From the NCBI GenBank assembly GCA_023055355.1, contig JALJCS010000001.1, positions 75,557,381-75,621,380 on the forward strand: DNA of 64,000 nt. The letters are read 5' to 3'. The notes beneath the pieces were generated by a model. That model saw only the letters and a list, made by a program, of their open reading frames with translations. It did no database searches and was not told where the DNA came from. The DNA comes from Agelaius tricolor (lineage: Eukaryota > Chordata > Aves > Passeriformes > Icteridae). This document shows positions 24,511 through 37,281 of this stretch, one piece after another (position 1 is the stretch's first letter; every line of letters begins with the position of its first letter). The translations under genes and the position numbers were made by a program.

Positions 24511-27500
24511 ATGCTGCAATGAGGGTCCAGCCTCTGGGATTTAGTAGTTCTAACTCACTTATTTGTGTCACACTTTAAAAATAAGAAAGCAGTTTTAAAG
24601 CAAGAGATTAGAGGCTGCACATTGTAGAAACATGAGAGGAAAGCCAACAGGCTAATCATAAATTCCTCATTTCTTCAGAGACGATAATATGTGCACTGAT
24701 CACAAGGTGCATGAGAGAGACAATAATTATTACGCTTCTGTCAAGTGATTTCCTAAATTGGAAGCATGTGAAAATGAGTGGAATCACTGACCCAAGAAAA
24801 GAAATAACTTTTCTAGATTTATAATACCATCAGCCCAGAGTGCACACTTGCATGTTCTATTTCTCCTTTCCTTGCAGTTTAGATGTAGTATAAAAAAGTC
24901 AGTGAGACACTTTCATTCAAATCAGACAGCAGGCAAATGGTTACTAGACAGGAGGAAAATCTGAAATGCACAAAGGTAGAACTAAGCAGGAACAAAATTA
25001 TACATTCCTCATATATCTCAATAATAAGGCAAGGTATATCTCAAGATGTCAGATCCTTTTCTGTGTGTGTTTATTTTTGTCCTTACAATCAAGAATAACA
25101 ACAAAAATGAATGCCATTGTCTTCAGAAAAAAATGTGACTCAAGTTTACAGGCTGTGTTGTTAGATCTAAACCAGCAAAAGGAAAAGCAGGGAGGACTCT
25201 CTTCTCACCTGAAAGCCAAATTAGGTGAGCTGGTAGTTTCTATATTTCTAAACTTTCTTACACCTCCCTTTGGCTCAATATGTGCACATATTGGGTGGGA
25301 TCTATCACTTGGACATCTGTATGTTGACATTTCCATCTGACACCATTTACACTTGGTAGAAAAGAACATTTTGGCTTGCTATTCCAGCCTCTCAGTAGAA
25401 TAAGATCAGTCACACCCAGGAAGCACCTATTTCTCACCAAAAAGAATCTCCAGTGATAAGGTCAGATGCAGAAGTTTGTGTTTTAAACACATCTGTTTGA
25501 GCATACCAGTTTTCCCTTTCCTGCTTTCTTTTTTAATTTGCACCCTGTTGCCTCCACCACCCTCCAATGCTGTTGCATGCATGGGATTGAGACCAGTGTA
25601 TAAAAAGCTGACAGACATGGGTAACAGCTAAAAAATTTTGTTTAGCTGCCCAACCTTGTCAAAACTCTCTATGCCTGTCAGACTTGCAACTTTGCTGATG
25701 TGAACTATGGTTTTATGGGGGGATATACACACTCTCTGCCCTTTTATATTGGTTCATCCAGACTTTATCTATAACTCTGTTAGATAGATTTGGAAGTGGA
25801 AAAACAAACGTCTGCCAGCTGCTCCATGTTATTTATGATGATTTCTCCAATTAGGTCCAATTAACTTGCTGTCAATGATTAAATATAATGGGTAATAATA
25901 ACTTGACTTCATCATTACCACCAGCATTATTAGCTCATTGATTGCAATAATTTAAAAAATTACCCATCAGAATAAAATATGTTTAGCACCTGGTTTGTCT
26001 GTTTAGGAACATCTGCTATAAACGTGTGATATATGTGGAATTTAATGTCTCATGATGTGAAAGGGAAACATATAATCTGTACTTTGAGAGTCAGCACTGG
26101 CACAAATTTATGGTGAGACATTGAGAGGATCAAATAAAAATCAGTTCAGAATTTATTGCTGGATGCACTGTCAAAACAGGAATGGAGCTATTGTATATTT
26201 ACCAGCCTGAATTTTTTGTCTAGCAAGGAGATAGTTCTGTTCATGTGATCTGAATTTACGTGTCTGTGTTGTGCTCTAACCCATGGTCATGGATGAATTG
26301 GGTGGGGGTGGAGGAGGTAGGCTTGGTATCCATCTTGCCAAAGAGAGATGGTTTTATTCTAATTCCCAGGCCTAGTTTCTTTGCCCTTACTTGGAGTCTT
26401 GCATAAAAGCTTTACAATAAAGTGCTGCATCTTCTTCAATGCTGCAGGGACAGTGAAGGCACAGTCTTCATTTCTCTACTGTCTCACAGCAGCAGCTCTC
26501 TCTCACCACGTTCCTGCTCTATGCAAAACAAATCTATTTGTCCACAATGAACTGTAATTGCCATCTCCTAGGTTTGCCATGTGTTTTAGGTCAAGTGTCT
26601 CACTGTCATGCAATTCTGTTTTCCCTGTAACCATATGGAAATACCATGGAATAAGTGCTGCCTGGAATGGCTCACAACAGACTGTTCAGACAGCTAATGA
26701 CTCCCCAGTCTCTAAGTGTGCCAGTCAATTTGCCTTCCTGCAAACAATTTTTTTCTTAAGCATCATGGATGCTAATTTTCCTAATTCACCTCTGATTTAT
26801 ATCCTTTAGTGGGGATAGGGGGATGTTAAAAGAACAAACTTTGGTCTTGGTTATAATTAAAATCCTCTTGACCACACTCTCAAAAATGCTCAGGAATAAT
26901 GTTTTATTTTCACAAGCAGCTAGAAAACAAATCCATATTAAGATTCCTGAAAACTGAAAAATTTGGAAAAAAACTAATAAAATGTCTCGCTGTTATTTAT
27001 ACACTGACTTTCTGCTTATTGGCTTGACAGATCTGAGAAACATTAATTCTGGTGGTATATTTCTGACTTAAGCTGCTTTTTAAATTTTTTTTTAACCTAA
27101 CACAGTCTTAGAAAAACAAGCTAGGCTTTGGCTGGTCTCACCCCTTTTCTAACATTTCATTGCCCATTTTCCCCAGTTTTGCCATATGGAATGTAAATTA
27201 AGGTGGTTTTTTTCACTTAAACAAACATTGTGTCTTATCAAATTTTCATTATTTGGCTATGGAACAAAATACAGATTGGTAATGCTTATTTGGTATGATT
27301 ATTTCACTGGATATTTGGAGCAAAGTCTTCAGGAAATTTGGCAGTCTAGCTCCTAAACCTCTGATCTTTTCCTATTGGCCATTCCTAAGAAATATTGAAC
27401 TGCAAGAAACTATGCAGCTTCATGGACATTGTTTGACAGCTTGCTTTAATGCAAAAATGTGTAAGATTTCCCATGCAAAGTCCCACTTAGTCTCTGCCTG

Positions 27501-29791
27501 CAAAGCACTACACTCTGGAGAGGGTGGTAGGTGTTGTCTTCCCCATCACAAGAATGGGAAAAACTATTCCTAGGTCTTCCAGCAGTTTCCCAGCTCAGCT
27601 CTTCTTGTTTCCTGGTATTTTGCACAGCCTGTCCATCACTTTCAATGTCAGGTGAGATTTTCACTTGGAGCTTTGTTGATTTACAGCAGATGAAGAAACC
27701 CCACGTTTTTGAAACATGCAGAAAATATTGCTAGATTGGTTCTGCTGCTGTGTACTTTTCTCTTTGTAAAATGAAGAAGCTTTTACAAATACTTCAACTG
27801 GAAGACTGTGGTGCAGGAGGGAAGAATCTTATTTCAGTGCAATGCTCATCTTTCTCATCCTTCATTGTTACTCTGATTGCTGTGTCTGATCCAGACTAAA
27901 TTCAGGTGCCACAGAAATGAAATCTTTCATTAAGATGGTAAAATATAGGCTGTTTTCCTGGACATGCAAAGAGGTGGTCAGAAGACCAAAATTCAGCTTA
28001 CAGTGCTTCAGATCTTGTAAAAGAGCTTTTAAAGCAGAAATAATGTAATTTCAGAGAGCTTATCATTCAGGTGAACATGGAAAATGTGAGAAGAATCAAG
28101 TTCTTTTTGACTCAGTAGTGTTTATCTACCAAAAATATGTACTTTATGATTATTGGGATTTTAGTTTATCGTAGAAGATGACAAAAAAATCTGTCTAAAT
28201 TATTGTCTAAATTTTGGATTATATACTTTATTGATGGTGAAAAGTGCTTTTCTCTATATGGTGTTTGGGTATTTTTCTGTTTTATTTTGATCAAAAATTC
28301 CTCCAAACCTCTCTGAGAAAATCACAATATTTTACTTGGATTTTTTTCCCCTGCAGTGATGAGTTTAGTGCATCCTAACAGGAGAAAGGTCCAAGTCTTG
28401 TAATGTCCCAGCTCAGAGGATTACTTCCTGCAGGACCCATAATGGGTCACCTCCTCCTACTGAGGCTGGATATCACTGTACCACTTAGGAGAGGGGGTTC
28501 GGCCAGGGAACCTGAACTTCCAGTCAAAAGCAGAAGGCTACAAAACTAGGTGTTTGGTTTTTTTGTTTTTTTTTTTTTTTTTGTTGTTGTTTGAAACATC
28601 ACACAAGATCTTTTACAAGCCAATTTTATTTTTTTTTCTTAAAAGTTAGGGTTTTGATTTTTGTGTTCTTTGGAAAATATAGGAAATCCAGCCAGCTCTT
28701 GGCATGCTAAAACAAACGTGCTCTTTGTATCAGAAAAAATAATTTGCCCTGTCTTCCTCACATAAACCTAAGAGTAATTTTCAGTGACTAACCAGATTTA
28801 TTGTGAAGGAGAGCACCTTGTACATTGGAGTGCCTAAACTTGAAGTTGAATCCCACTTGCCTTCAGTGACCCTGGAGAAAAGATCTAAAGCTCAGATTCA
28901 TCACACAGTTTCAGGTACTGATCTGAGTGTGCAAGCTGGCTGCATAATCACCCTAAACTGATGTGTCCAGAGAAAAAGTAATTACAGCTAAAATCTCTGG
29001 CAATACATTTGTCTTTCATATTTCTACTTTTCTATTAACAGACTGTAGATGATGTGAGTGTGCTCCCAGTGAAGGTGTGTCAGTTATAAAAAGCAAAATG
29101 GGGTGAATGTGGACCAGAGTTCAGGAAGCTAATTAACCACAATATATCACAGCTGAGATTTTTAGTTGTTTAAAATCAGTTTAAACTCAGCTGGAGTCAA
29201 CGAAGCTAAACTGATTTACATCTGGTTCTACGGACAGGACAGTAGTGGAAACAAGGGTTTTGTTTTCAGGAAATATCATATTTTTGTCTGAGATTGATTT
29301 ACAAAATAGAGATGAACATACAATGTTTAAAAAACCCCAAAACTTAAGAACTGCATTGTGCTCAAAAAAAATCAGCTGTTAGGTAGGTCAAAAAAATAGC
29401 AAACACAGTTTAGAATGACGAATGCAAATTAATACTTAGGGGCAAGTAACCAATAGGGATAACTTCAGCTCCCTGTTTTGGCCCCCTCTGCCTGTTGAAC
29501 AAAGGGGAAAACATAAGGATTATACTGAAAAATATTGATTAAATCAACACTGCAAACAGCTGCATTTTGGGAGACAGAACTTAGGTTAAAAAGCTAGGGA
29601 AAAAAAAATACCTAGAGTTTGTAATCCTTTGAGGATAAACACAGAAAACAGGTGCCTTGGGAGGCATTTCATTCAGCAACTGGAATAAGTATCTTTTTTC
29701 ACTAGGAGTCATAATGCATTTGTGCATCTGTTTAGAAAACCTGCTTTTCGAACAGACTTTTCAACCAAAGTTTCCTTTCCTATTGATCTAA

Positions 29792-29998
29792 TTATTCTTT
29801 AAAATCCTCATTTGGTTTCATCACAGTATACAAAAGAGTTTCCATCTCCTTTCTGCTGGAAGCTGTGAGCTCATGCTCTTCTGGGTGATTTGGGTCTGTG
29901 AACTCTGTCAAGTCGTGTTTCCCCAAGTGCCAGTCACCCCACAGGCTGGAGAACAGCTCGAGATGTTCTCCTGTGGGGGACAAACCCTTCCCTGGAAT
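29792..29998 (-). other. Candidate minus-strand terminal coding exon (68 codons plus stop)
   Basis: Read on the minus strand, an acceptor-like CAGTTTCTCTGGCAG ends at 29999. The frame starting right after it runs IPGKGLSPTGEHLELFSSLW ... EMETLLYTVMKPNEDFKE to TAA at 29794-29792. Codon choice (GAG, CTG, GAC, CAC, AAG) and composition look more coding-like than most frames in this window, and local G+C is raised. I cannot identify the family. Upstream exons would lie to the right on the same strand; none is convincing. The sense strand of the same block also forms a strong hairpin. Confidence 0.22.
29933..29981. other. Bulged hairpin, about 18 bp
   Basis: The outer stem GTC(A)CCCCACAGG / CCTGTGGGGGAC has 12 pairs with one bulged A. 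The inner stem AGAACA/TGTTCT adds 6 pairs after a 4-nt bulge. The loop is GCTCGAGA. It lies inside the coding-like minus-strand frame at 29792-29998. It may be a structured RNA element or a chance G+C-rich inverted repeat. Confidence 0.4.
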
Positions 29999-30439
29999 CT
30001 GCCAGAGAAACTGGTGCACCAGGGATCAAATAACTGAGTCAGGAAGCTTTCTCATAAGAATTTCTAGTGACAGCTTAATTCTGTGTCGCCTGAGAGCACA
30101 CGCCCTCCCTAGGATACCATGTCCCTCTCTGAGAAGCAGCACAGGGATTTAAACCTGTGCTGTGTTTTCTTTTCTTGCCCAATCCTATTCACCAACATCA
30201 CTATTTCAGTAACAAGCTTGATGATGGCATAGCAAAAAGAGGTCAAATGCATCTGGAGACATATTAATATCCAAGTCTTGTCAAAAGGTTTATAACCTGA
30301 GACAGTAGGTGAAGTGCTTGTTCTGATTCACACCAAATGAGAACTCCTTCTGTGTTTAATATGCCACACGTTTTCTTCTGAAGAAATACATTTTGTATTT
30401 TTATATATCTTCCCATTCTATGTTTTTACAGGAATTCAC

Positions 30440-30620
30440 AACTTTAACACCTTTAACCTCATAAAACCTGCTGGGTTTATTATCTCTGTTTAACAGAAGG
30501 GAAAACTAAACCACGGGCAGTAGAAGAACATACCAGCACAAGGCATCTGCAGCAGTGCTGGGATTGGAGCCCAGGTGCTCCTGGATTTTTAGTCTTCCTC
30601 AAAGCCACCCCTGGATTGTA
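30440..30620 (-). mobile_element. MIR/CORE-SINE-like element, antisense
   Basis: The order of motifs follows the reverse complement of MIR-type SINEs: TTATTATCTCTGTTTAACAG (MIR: TTATTATCCCCATTTTACAG), GGGAAAACTAAACCACGG (GGAAACTGAGGCACAG), a stretch matching the 'aacttgcccaaggtcac' core, then CAGTGCTGGGATTGGAGCCC and CAGGTGCTCCTGGATTTTTAGTC. These are ancient tRNA-derived elements shared by amniotes. A recognisable copy in a bird is old and may have been kept by selection. Edges are approximate. Confidence 0.78.
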
Positions 30621-33154
30621 AGCTAGAGAGCTCTAGTGCTTTTATATGCTGCCACTGCTCAGAAAAATACATACATAATCATTGACTAATCCTTTGCAGA
30701 CTTCCTATTTAAGGGTCCCAGTCCTTATTGAAACCCCATTGTATTCAATATAAAAACACAGATAGGAATTATTTCTATTTCAAACACTCTTGTGTCTAGT
30801 TCCAAACAAGCTCAAATTGGAGCAAATCAGAATGAATGAATGGAAGACATAAAAGCAAGACTGTATGGCAACATATATTTGAAATTCCTAATCAAAATCC
30901 ATGCATTTTTTAAAGTCAGTAATGGTATAATGTTACAATGCATAAACGAACACAATTTTACAATCCCAAAATTTACTTTATGAATAAATATTACTTTCAA
31001 TAGCTTTACACCAACCATATTTTACATCTATATTATATATTATAGAGAACCCAAACTGTCCAGTCACTTATTCCCATTTGAAACCTTTTATAATTCAAAA
31101 AGATCCCATCCTTTCTTTCACATTTTTAAACATCATTACTACCCAGAATGAGTTTTGGCCTATTGCCTCATCTTTCTTTTATACATTCTAGTGTCTCCCT
31201 GACTGTTGCTATGTAGAGCCGGTAAGTTCCCTTTCTCTTATCACAAGAGTGTTATTTTCAAGTAACTCCAGCAGATCAGGTCTATTAGTTACTGGCATTT
31301 ATAGTTAAACACAAACTGCTTGATTCCACATTGCTTAACAAAACCACTTTCCCAGGTGTTCTTCCTACTGCATAGTTTAAGGTTTCCAAGATTTCCCTTC
31401 AACAGATGTTAAACTCCCTGGTCTCAGTTTCTTGGTCTTTAATCTCTTGACCCTTTTTAAACTAATGGAGTTGTATTTGCCACTTCCTAATCCTCAGGAA
31501 TCTCCTTCATTTTTAAGAATGTCAGTTAATTTAATGCCTTTAACTAATGCTTGTGAAATCACATTATTTGGACCTGCAGCTCTTTCTGCTATAAGTGCAG
31601 TTATTTCTTGTTTTTCTAGTTACAAATTTTGCTTTTAACTCTAGACTGCCATCTTTTTTTCTCTGGAAAATTGATCCATTGTTTAGTCAGAGTATTGTTC
31701 CAACTTCTTCTAAGACAAAAAGAGAGCAACTCTTTAACAGGTCATTTTATTCCCTTGTGCCTCAAATGGTAAGCTTTACTTGCACAGAGGAAAATGAAGT
31801 TGCAGAAAGAAAAGTAGTTCCCATATATTTTTCTATCCTCAATGGGACTTGAGAGTCTCCAACATCACTGTAGAAATGTGAAGCCATATCAAAAAACCTT
31901 CAGTCTGATTAAAAATTGTGACATAGCCAGCAGTTAACAGCATTTGGGTAACTCATTGACTAAATAGTCTCACTGCTTTCCTTGGGTTTCCTTTCTTCCA
32001 ATGAGATCTTAGTGAAGGAATCACTTATAGCTCACACACCAAATCAAGAGCTCTGCCGAACTGAAGCCCACGTGTGCTGAAGGGAAATGTGCTGGTATAT
32101 TTTCTTTGATAATTGAAACACTTTGTAGGCCACCCTCACCTTCAGACAATTATGAAGAATGTCTCAGAGCATTTTAGGACTGAGTTTTTCCCAGACAATC
32201 CAAATGGGAGCTAAAAAATATATACTAACAAGTTCCAAGAAGCATATTTTGACTTTCTGTTGAGAGCTGTGAAACCTTTTCCCACTGACAGTTTTCTCTT
32301 GATATTTTAAAATCTTTTTCCCTTGTTACAAAGTTCTTCTGACCTTATTCCTTGGACTCCCATGTCCTCATAAGCAATATTAGGTATCCCCAAGGGTTAC
32401 ATTTGCAGAAGCAGTGCATACTTTATCTGATATGAATCATATCTTTTGGCTTCAGCTTGCAAAGTTCTTCATGCCCTTGAAATTGAGCTCTCTCAGATGT
32501 GATCCATTCACTTTCTGAAGGCTGTATTCATGTGGAATTTCACTGCAGTAGGTTTGGACATCCATACATGTTCTGGAGTATACACAGATTTGAAAATTAA
32601 GATCTAACTTTTCTGCCAGATGTGTTGGGAGTTTCATAGGATCTAAATTGAGTAATGATAATTTTTTTATACAAGATCAAAATTATATTTAAATTTTATT
32701 TGTTATGAACTTGTCTGAATCCTTCATCATTATGGGCAAACAAAGGACTGACATTTAAGTTTAATTGGAACCACTTACTTTCTAGCATTACTAAGCAAGG
32801 GGAAATCTAAAAAGCAATGAAGGTTTGAGAAGTGTTGATGGACTCTATTTAGTTCAAAACTCCCACAGGAGCAAAGGTCTTTAAATGTAATGTAAATCAA
32901 GGAGGTTTTGCTTTCAAATGCTGTCACCGGAGAAGTCAGTGGAATTGTGCATGGAAAAAGAAGTGATGAATTCTATTGTTAGTCTTAAAAGTCCAGATAA
33001 AGGTGTATTTTGCATTGAAGAAGAATCTTAGAAAGGAAGAAAGTGCAGGGGAAGATCAAAAGAAGCTTTGTTGAGACTACCTGCTAAATTTCTACAATGA
33101 GAGAACATTCTGTAATTCCTCTAATATGCCTGAGATTTACTTATTACACTGGTT
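30621..33154. other. Unannotated AT-rich DNA
   Basis: No recognised gene. It holds a 30-nt splice-flanked segment (31192-31221) and a minus-strand ATG frame at 32452-32637 (61 codons) of unknown meaning. Otherwise it is AT-rich single-copy-looking sequence. Confidence 0.5.
31192..31221 (+). other. Candidate 30-nt microexon
   Basis: A pyrimidine-rich acceptor (TCTTTCTTTTATACATTCTAG, ending 31191) and a consensus donor (GCCG/GTAAGT) bracket exactly 30 nt. Only one frame is open: CLPDCCYVEP. Microexons divisible by three are common in neuronal genes, but pairs of good-looking sites at this spacing also arise by chance. Confidence 0.15.
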
Positions 33155-33786
33155 GCTGGCAAGTGGAACACGAGCCAGCAGGGCCCTGGCAGCCAGGAGG
33201 GCCATGCCTGTCCTGGGGGCACCAGGGACAGCATGGCCAGCTGGGCAAGGGAGGGGATTGTCCTGCTCTGCTCTGCTCTGGGGCAGCCTCACCTCCAGTG
33301 CAGGGGGCAGCTTTGGGTGCCACAAGGTAAAGAAGATGTTAAACCACTAGAGAGTGTCCAAAGGAGGCAACAACAATGGTGAAGGGCCCTGAGGGGAAGC
33401 CTGTGAGGAGTGACTGAGGTCACTTGGTCTGTCCAGCCTGGAGGAGGCTGAGGGCAGAGCTCACTGCAGTTACAGCTTCCTTGGGAGGGGAAGAGGAGGG
33501 GCAGGCACTGATCTCTGCTCTGTGGTGATGGTGACAGGGACAGGACCTGAGGGAATGGCCTGAAGCTGTGTCAGGGCAGGTTTAGGTTGGATATAAGGGG
33601 AAGTTTTTTCACCCAGAGTGGTTGGGCACTGGAACAGATTCCAGGGAAGTGGTCACAGCACCAAGCCTGACAGAGCTTGAGGAGCGTTTGGATGGTGCTC
33701 TCAGGCAGGTGGTGTGGTTTGGAGTTGGATGCAATGTTTCTTGTGCATCGCTTCTAACTCAGTTTATTTTGAGATTTTATGATTGA
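33155..33786 (+). mobile_element. CR1 LINE, 5'-truncated, longest copy in window
   Basis: It starts near the CR1 'agccagcagggccctggcagcc' region and runs through 'gggaggggattgtcctgctctgctctg', 'gtccaaaggaggcaac', 'ggttggatataaggggaag', 'cacccagagtggttgggcactggaacag' and 'cagcaccaagcctgacagagcttgag' to a worn ATTTTATGATTGAG tail. The remains of ORF2 (LRSLGL, VVGHWNR) can be read but are interrupted by stops and frameshifts. It is G+C-rich relative to its surroundings, so overlapping open frames of 60-77 codons on both strands here are by-products. It belongs to a different and better preserved CR1 group than the 21.5-kb copy. Confidence 0.95.
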
Positions 33787-33826
33787 GTGAATAAATTAGG
33801 ACCTTCACCAACAAAGGTTAAAACTC

Positions 33827-33850
33827 AAAAAAAAAAAAAAAAGAAAAAAA
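33827..33850 (+). repeat. Poly(A) tract
   Basis: Sixteen A, one G, then seven A. It lies about 40 bp after the end of the CR1 copy. CR1 elements do not carry poly(A) tails, so this is treated as an independent simple repeat. Confidence 0.85.
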
Positions 33851-36800
33851 GTCAATAGCCTGAAGATATTCAGCCCTAAGTCTCATAGTGATAACTGGAA
33901 GCAAGGACTGCCAAGCAGACTTTAACACTATAATATTTCACCAAGAGGGCATGAGCATCCTTTTGATCAAATGGAAGAAGGATCTAGAGAAATCTGAATG
34001 TTATTTGTGATTTTGGTTTGAAAAGGTCTTGCTCTGGATTCATGAATGAAGAAAATGAAGTTTGGGAAGCAGTTGCATTGTAAAGGCAATTGGAAAAAAG
34101 GGCAGAGTAAGAAAAAGAAGTAAGGAAAAGCTTAAAGTATGGACTAGAGAAAAACTGTGAAGATAATTATAAGTTTTCCACAAAAATTTTATCTAAGCTA
34201 ACTAAAATAGTGGCATTTAGTATTGCTTCACATAAAATGCAAAGTATCCAGGCATATATTTATTTAGATTTCAGATTATCTTTCAAACACCTTTTCTGTG
34301 AACTATTCCTTCCTAAGATAATCTATATCGGAACAAGAAACTCTAGGCATATACTATGTGAAAACAACACCTTGAGTTCTTACTTTTTATTTTTGATATT
34401 TGCTCTGACTTTTCATTTTGCATGACCACAGAAATGAGACAATCCAAGGCAACATCTTCATATCTCATCTTGACCAGTTGTGTAGTCTATATGTGGCTAT
34501 TTCATGACTAAAACAAAAATAAATCACTATCTGAAATCTGTATGAATGCAATTAATCTTGTGTTTCCTAGCTATGTCTTATATTGCTGAAACAAATAGTC
34601 TTTTATTATTTCCATTAAAATTATTTAAATAATAAACTCTACTTAGTATTTACATGCTTACTAGAATTATCAGAAGCATGGTTTAATTAAAGACAAAAGT
34701 TTAACCAAATATTGTGTAGTATAGTAGTATATAGTATTCAAACCATTTAAATGACCTGACATTGAATTTCTGTTTTTAAAAGAGACTTGGGCACTGAAAC
34801 ATAGTAGTAGATAACATCTTAACTGTTAGACATAATTTTTGAAAATGGAATGTAAATTAAGCACTTTTGAATTCTTATCCCTTTACGTAGCTCCATGGAG
34901 TCCAGAGTCTAGAAACTGTTTTGCCATTGCCTTTTCACGTCTGTCTTCCCTTGAAAACACTTCTAAAAATGTTCTTCCTGTCATGGTCACATTGGATTTT
35001 GTGCTGGTATCTCCTGTCACCTTCCCACTAGCCTTCCTTACTTGCTGTCACATCTCTGAACCCGTTGGCCATCCGGATTTAACTAACTCTCTGCAACTCC
35101 CCGCAGAACTCATTCCTCTGTCAGCACATGTGCTTCTCATTCACCAGTATTGTTATGGGTTTGATTTTTCCCCCCCTTCTCTTTTTTACTGCCACTACCT
35201 TGTTGGCATTGTAAAAAGAGAATACCTTTAAAGGGCCCTGAACCACTGTCATTATATGCTCCAGACAGCAACCCAGGGTGCAACCGGCATCCCACCACAA
35301 GTAGGAAATGAGAAATTCTGGGCTATAATGAGAGCTATTGAATTTTTTTTTTTTTTTTACAGCAGCTTAACATAGGTTATTTAGCTCAGGTGTTTCAGTA
35401 ATGGTAAGGCATATGGAAAAAGCAGTGCTTTGGGCCCTTGAGCTTTTTCAGCTCTCTCCCACCTCAGCACACAAATCTGTAATTCTCATGAAGGAGCCAC
35501 AGTAGCCCTGACAAGGTAGGATTTCAAGCATATACCATATACTTATGTTATTTCTTGCATATCTTTGGTAGCTGCACGATTATAGGATTTACTCTGGTAC
35601 CCTGCATAGTGGCTCCATTGTCTTCACATACTGTCTTCTCTGAGGCAAGCACCCTTTTCTTCCAAACATTTTCAAGCAATCCTTTAGAAGTGTTTTTAAT
35701 CTTTTTTCCCTATTTTCATTTCTTTTTTTCCTAATTAACAGAAGGAAGCCTTTTCTATATGATCATTTTCACATGTAGAATGGACAATCAATTTACCTTT
35801 GGGATTCTGCAGCCATGCCCCTTTTGCAGCCCAGCTGCAAAGTCTGAAAGACTCAAGAATGTGAGGAGAAAACCTGCCTGGGCCCCTCTGCCTTCAGTAT
35901 AGCTAGGATTTCACCCCATGTGCCCTGAAACTGGAGGTCATGGCCAGTGTCTGCAATATGAGACCAGGATGAGGTCACTAATCTAATCATGACCTAAGCT
36001 TATGCTGGAATTCTTGACTTTGGAGAGACAGATGCAAAAGAAACCAGTTTTGGGGGCCCTAATAAACCAATTAAATGTATCAGTGTGGTATCCTCATGCA
36101 CCAGATTTTTATATTCATTTAAACTGTCTTCTCAGGGAGAGTCAATAAAGATGCTATTCTTTTTCTGACTCAGAAGTGCCAGGAAGAGTATGACTTTGTA
36201 CAATGAGATTGAACTTCTGTTGACAAATTTTTAGGACAACAGTTATCTAGTTCAGAAAAATTGTACATCTTTTAGCCATATGGAACACTGGTTTTTCTGG
36301 GGGCCTTAGGAACAGGAAAATATTCAGTATGGAAAACAAGAATGGTTTCCACACAGAGAAAAATATGAAAATCTTTTCAAAATTTAAAGATGTCCAAGGA
36401 AAGAACCATCTATTTTCTTACCTGTATCTACTGTCCTGTCAGTGTTTATGAGTTTGGAGGTACATGCATAAGTCAGGAAGCTGGGGACATTCTTTTGCAG
36501 AATATCATTTTTACCTTAAAAATATATAAAAACATGAACATTTTTCTGAACATTTTTCTATCTGAGTCTTTAGGGGATTGTCCATCCACCCCTATTTTTC
36601 TGTGGAGGAGTTGTTAGAGGAAATTTTAATATTATTTCAAGTACTGCTGAAATGTGCCTAGAGGTGTTAGGAATGAGCAGAGTGCAGAAGAAGAAAGACA
36701 ATAGCAGATTCTTTACTGTCACTGATGTGCATTGTGGGGGATTACTTCTGCAACTGCATCAGATAAAAATGCTGTGTTTTTCTTTTGTCTTTTAAAAACC

Positions 36801-37281
36801 CCAAACAAGTAAACAAATAAACTAAAAGACCCAAGCAATCTACAAAACCTCAAATATTAGTTCTTTTTCTTTTTTTCTCAAAAAATCAATAACTCTGTTT
36901 TGCTTTCAGAACACAAAAACACTGTAGTGATGAGTAAAATAGAAAAGCTTACAATTAAAAAAACATATTAGCAAACAGCTAAAGAAATCCCTATCTCCTG
37001 ACACTTCTGGGAAAATATTGTGATATATACAGAATCAGTCTATGAATTCATGTGGTGTTCCACTGTGATCCTTTTTTTGGCCTTGTAGCTAACAATTTGA
37101 TAGTGATGCCATGTAAAAAGAGTGCATTTTCTCTAATAAACCAAAGAACACTCATCCAATTAAAGCACTTCAAAATCTACAAGGTATGTGTAATTTCTGG
37201 ATAAATTTACTAGTTCTTAGTGTCAACAAAAGTGTCTTTATGCATAAAAGCACATTCTTTTGTCCTGAGAAAACAGATTTG

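Larger units (their letters stand above)
24511..30439. other. Unannotated DNA, including a possible conserved noncoding block
   Basis: No recognised gene. At 25800-25990 there is a run of TAAT/ATTA, CAATTA and TGTCAATGATTA motifs. A T17 run lies at 28566-28582, within a T/G-rich tract at 28548-28593. A 24-nt segment at 27628-27651 is flanked by a strong acceptor (TATTTTGCACAG) and a CAG/GTGAGA donor. Frames at 24966-25340 (+) and 27446-27664 (-) look superficially protein-like but match nothing I know. Confidence 0.5.

Noticed and set aside
26395..26460. LTR-like CATAAAAG...AATAAAGTG arrangement
   Set aside because: Only the two AT-rich signals are shared with the 4.6-kb LTR. There are no TG...CA ends, no CCAAT boxes and no flanking duplication.
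33097..33350. Three overlapping open frames on both strands
   Set aside because: They lie largely in the CR1 copy; the frames reflect its G+C-rich sequence and not a host gene.
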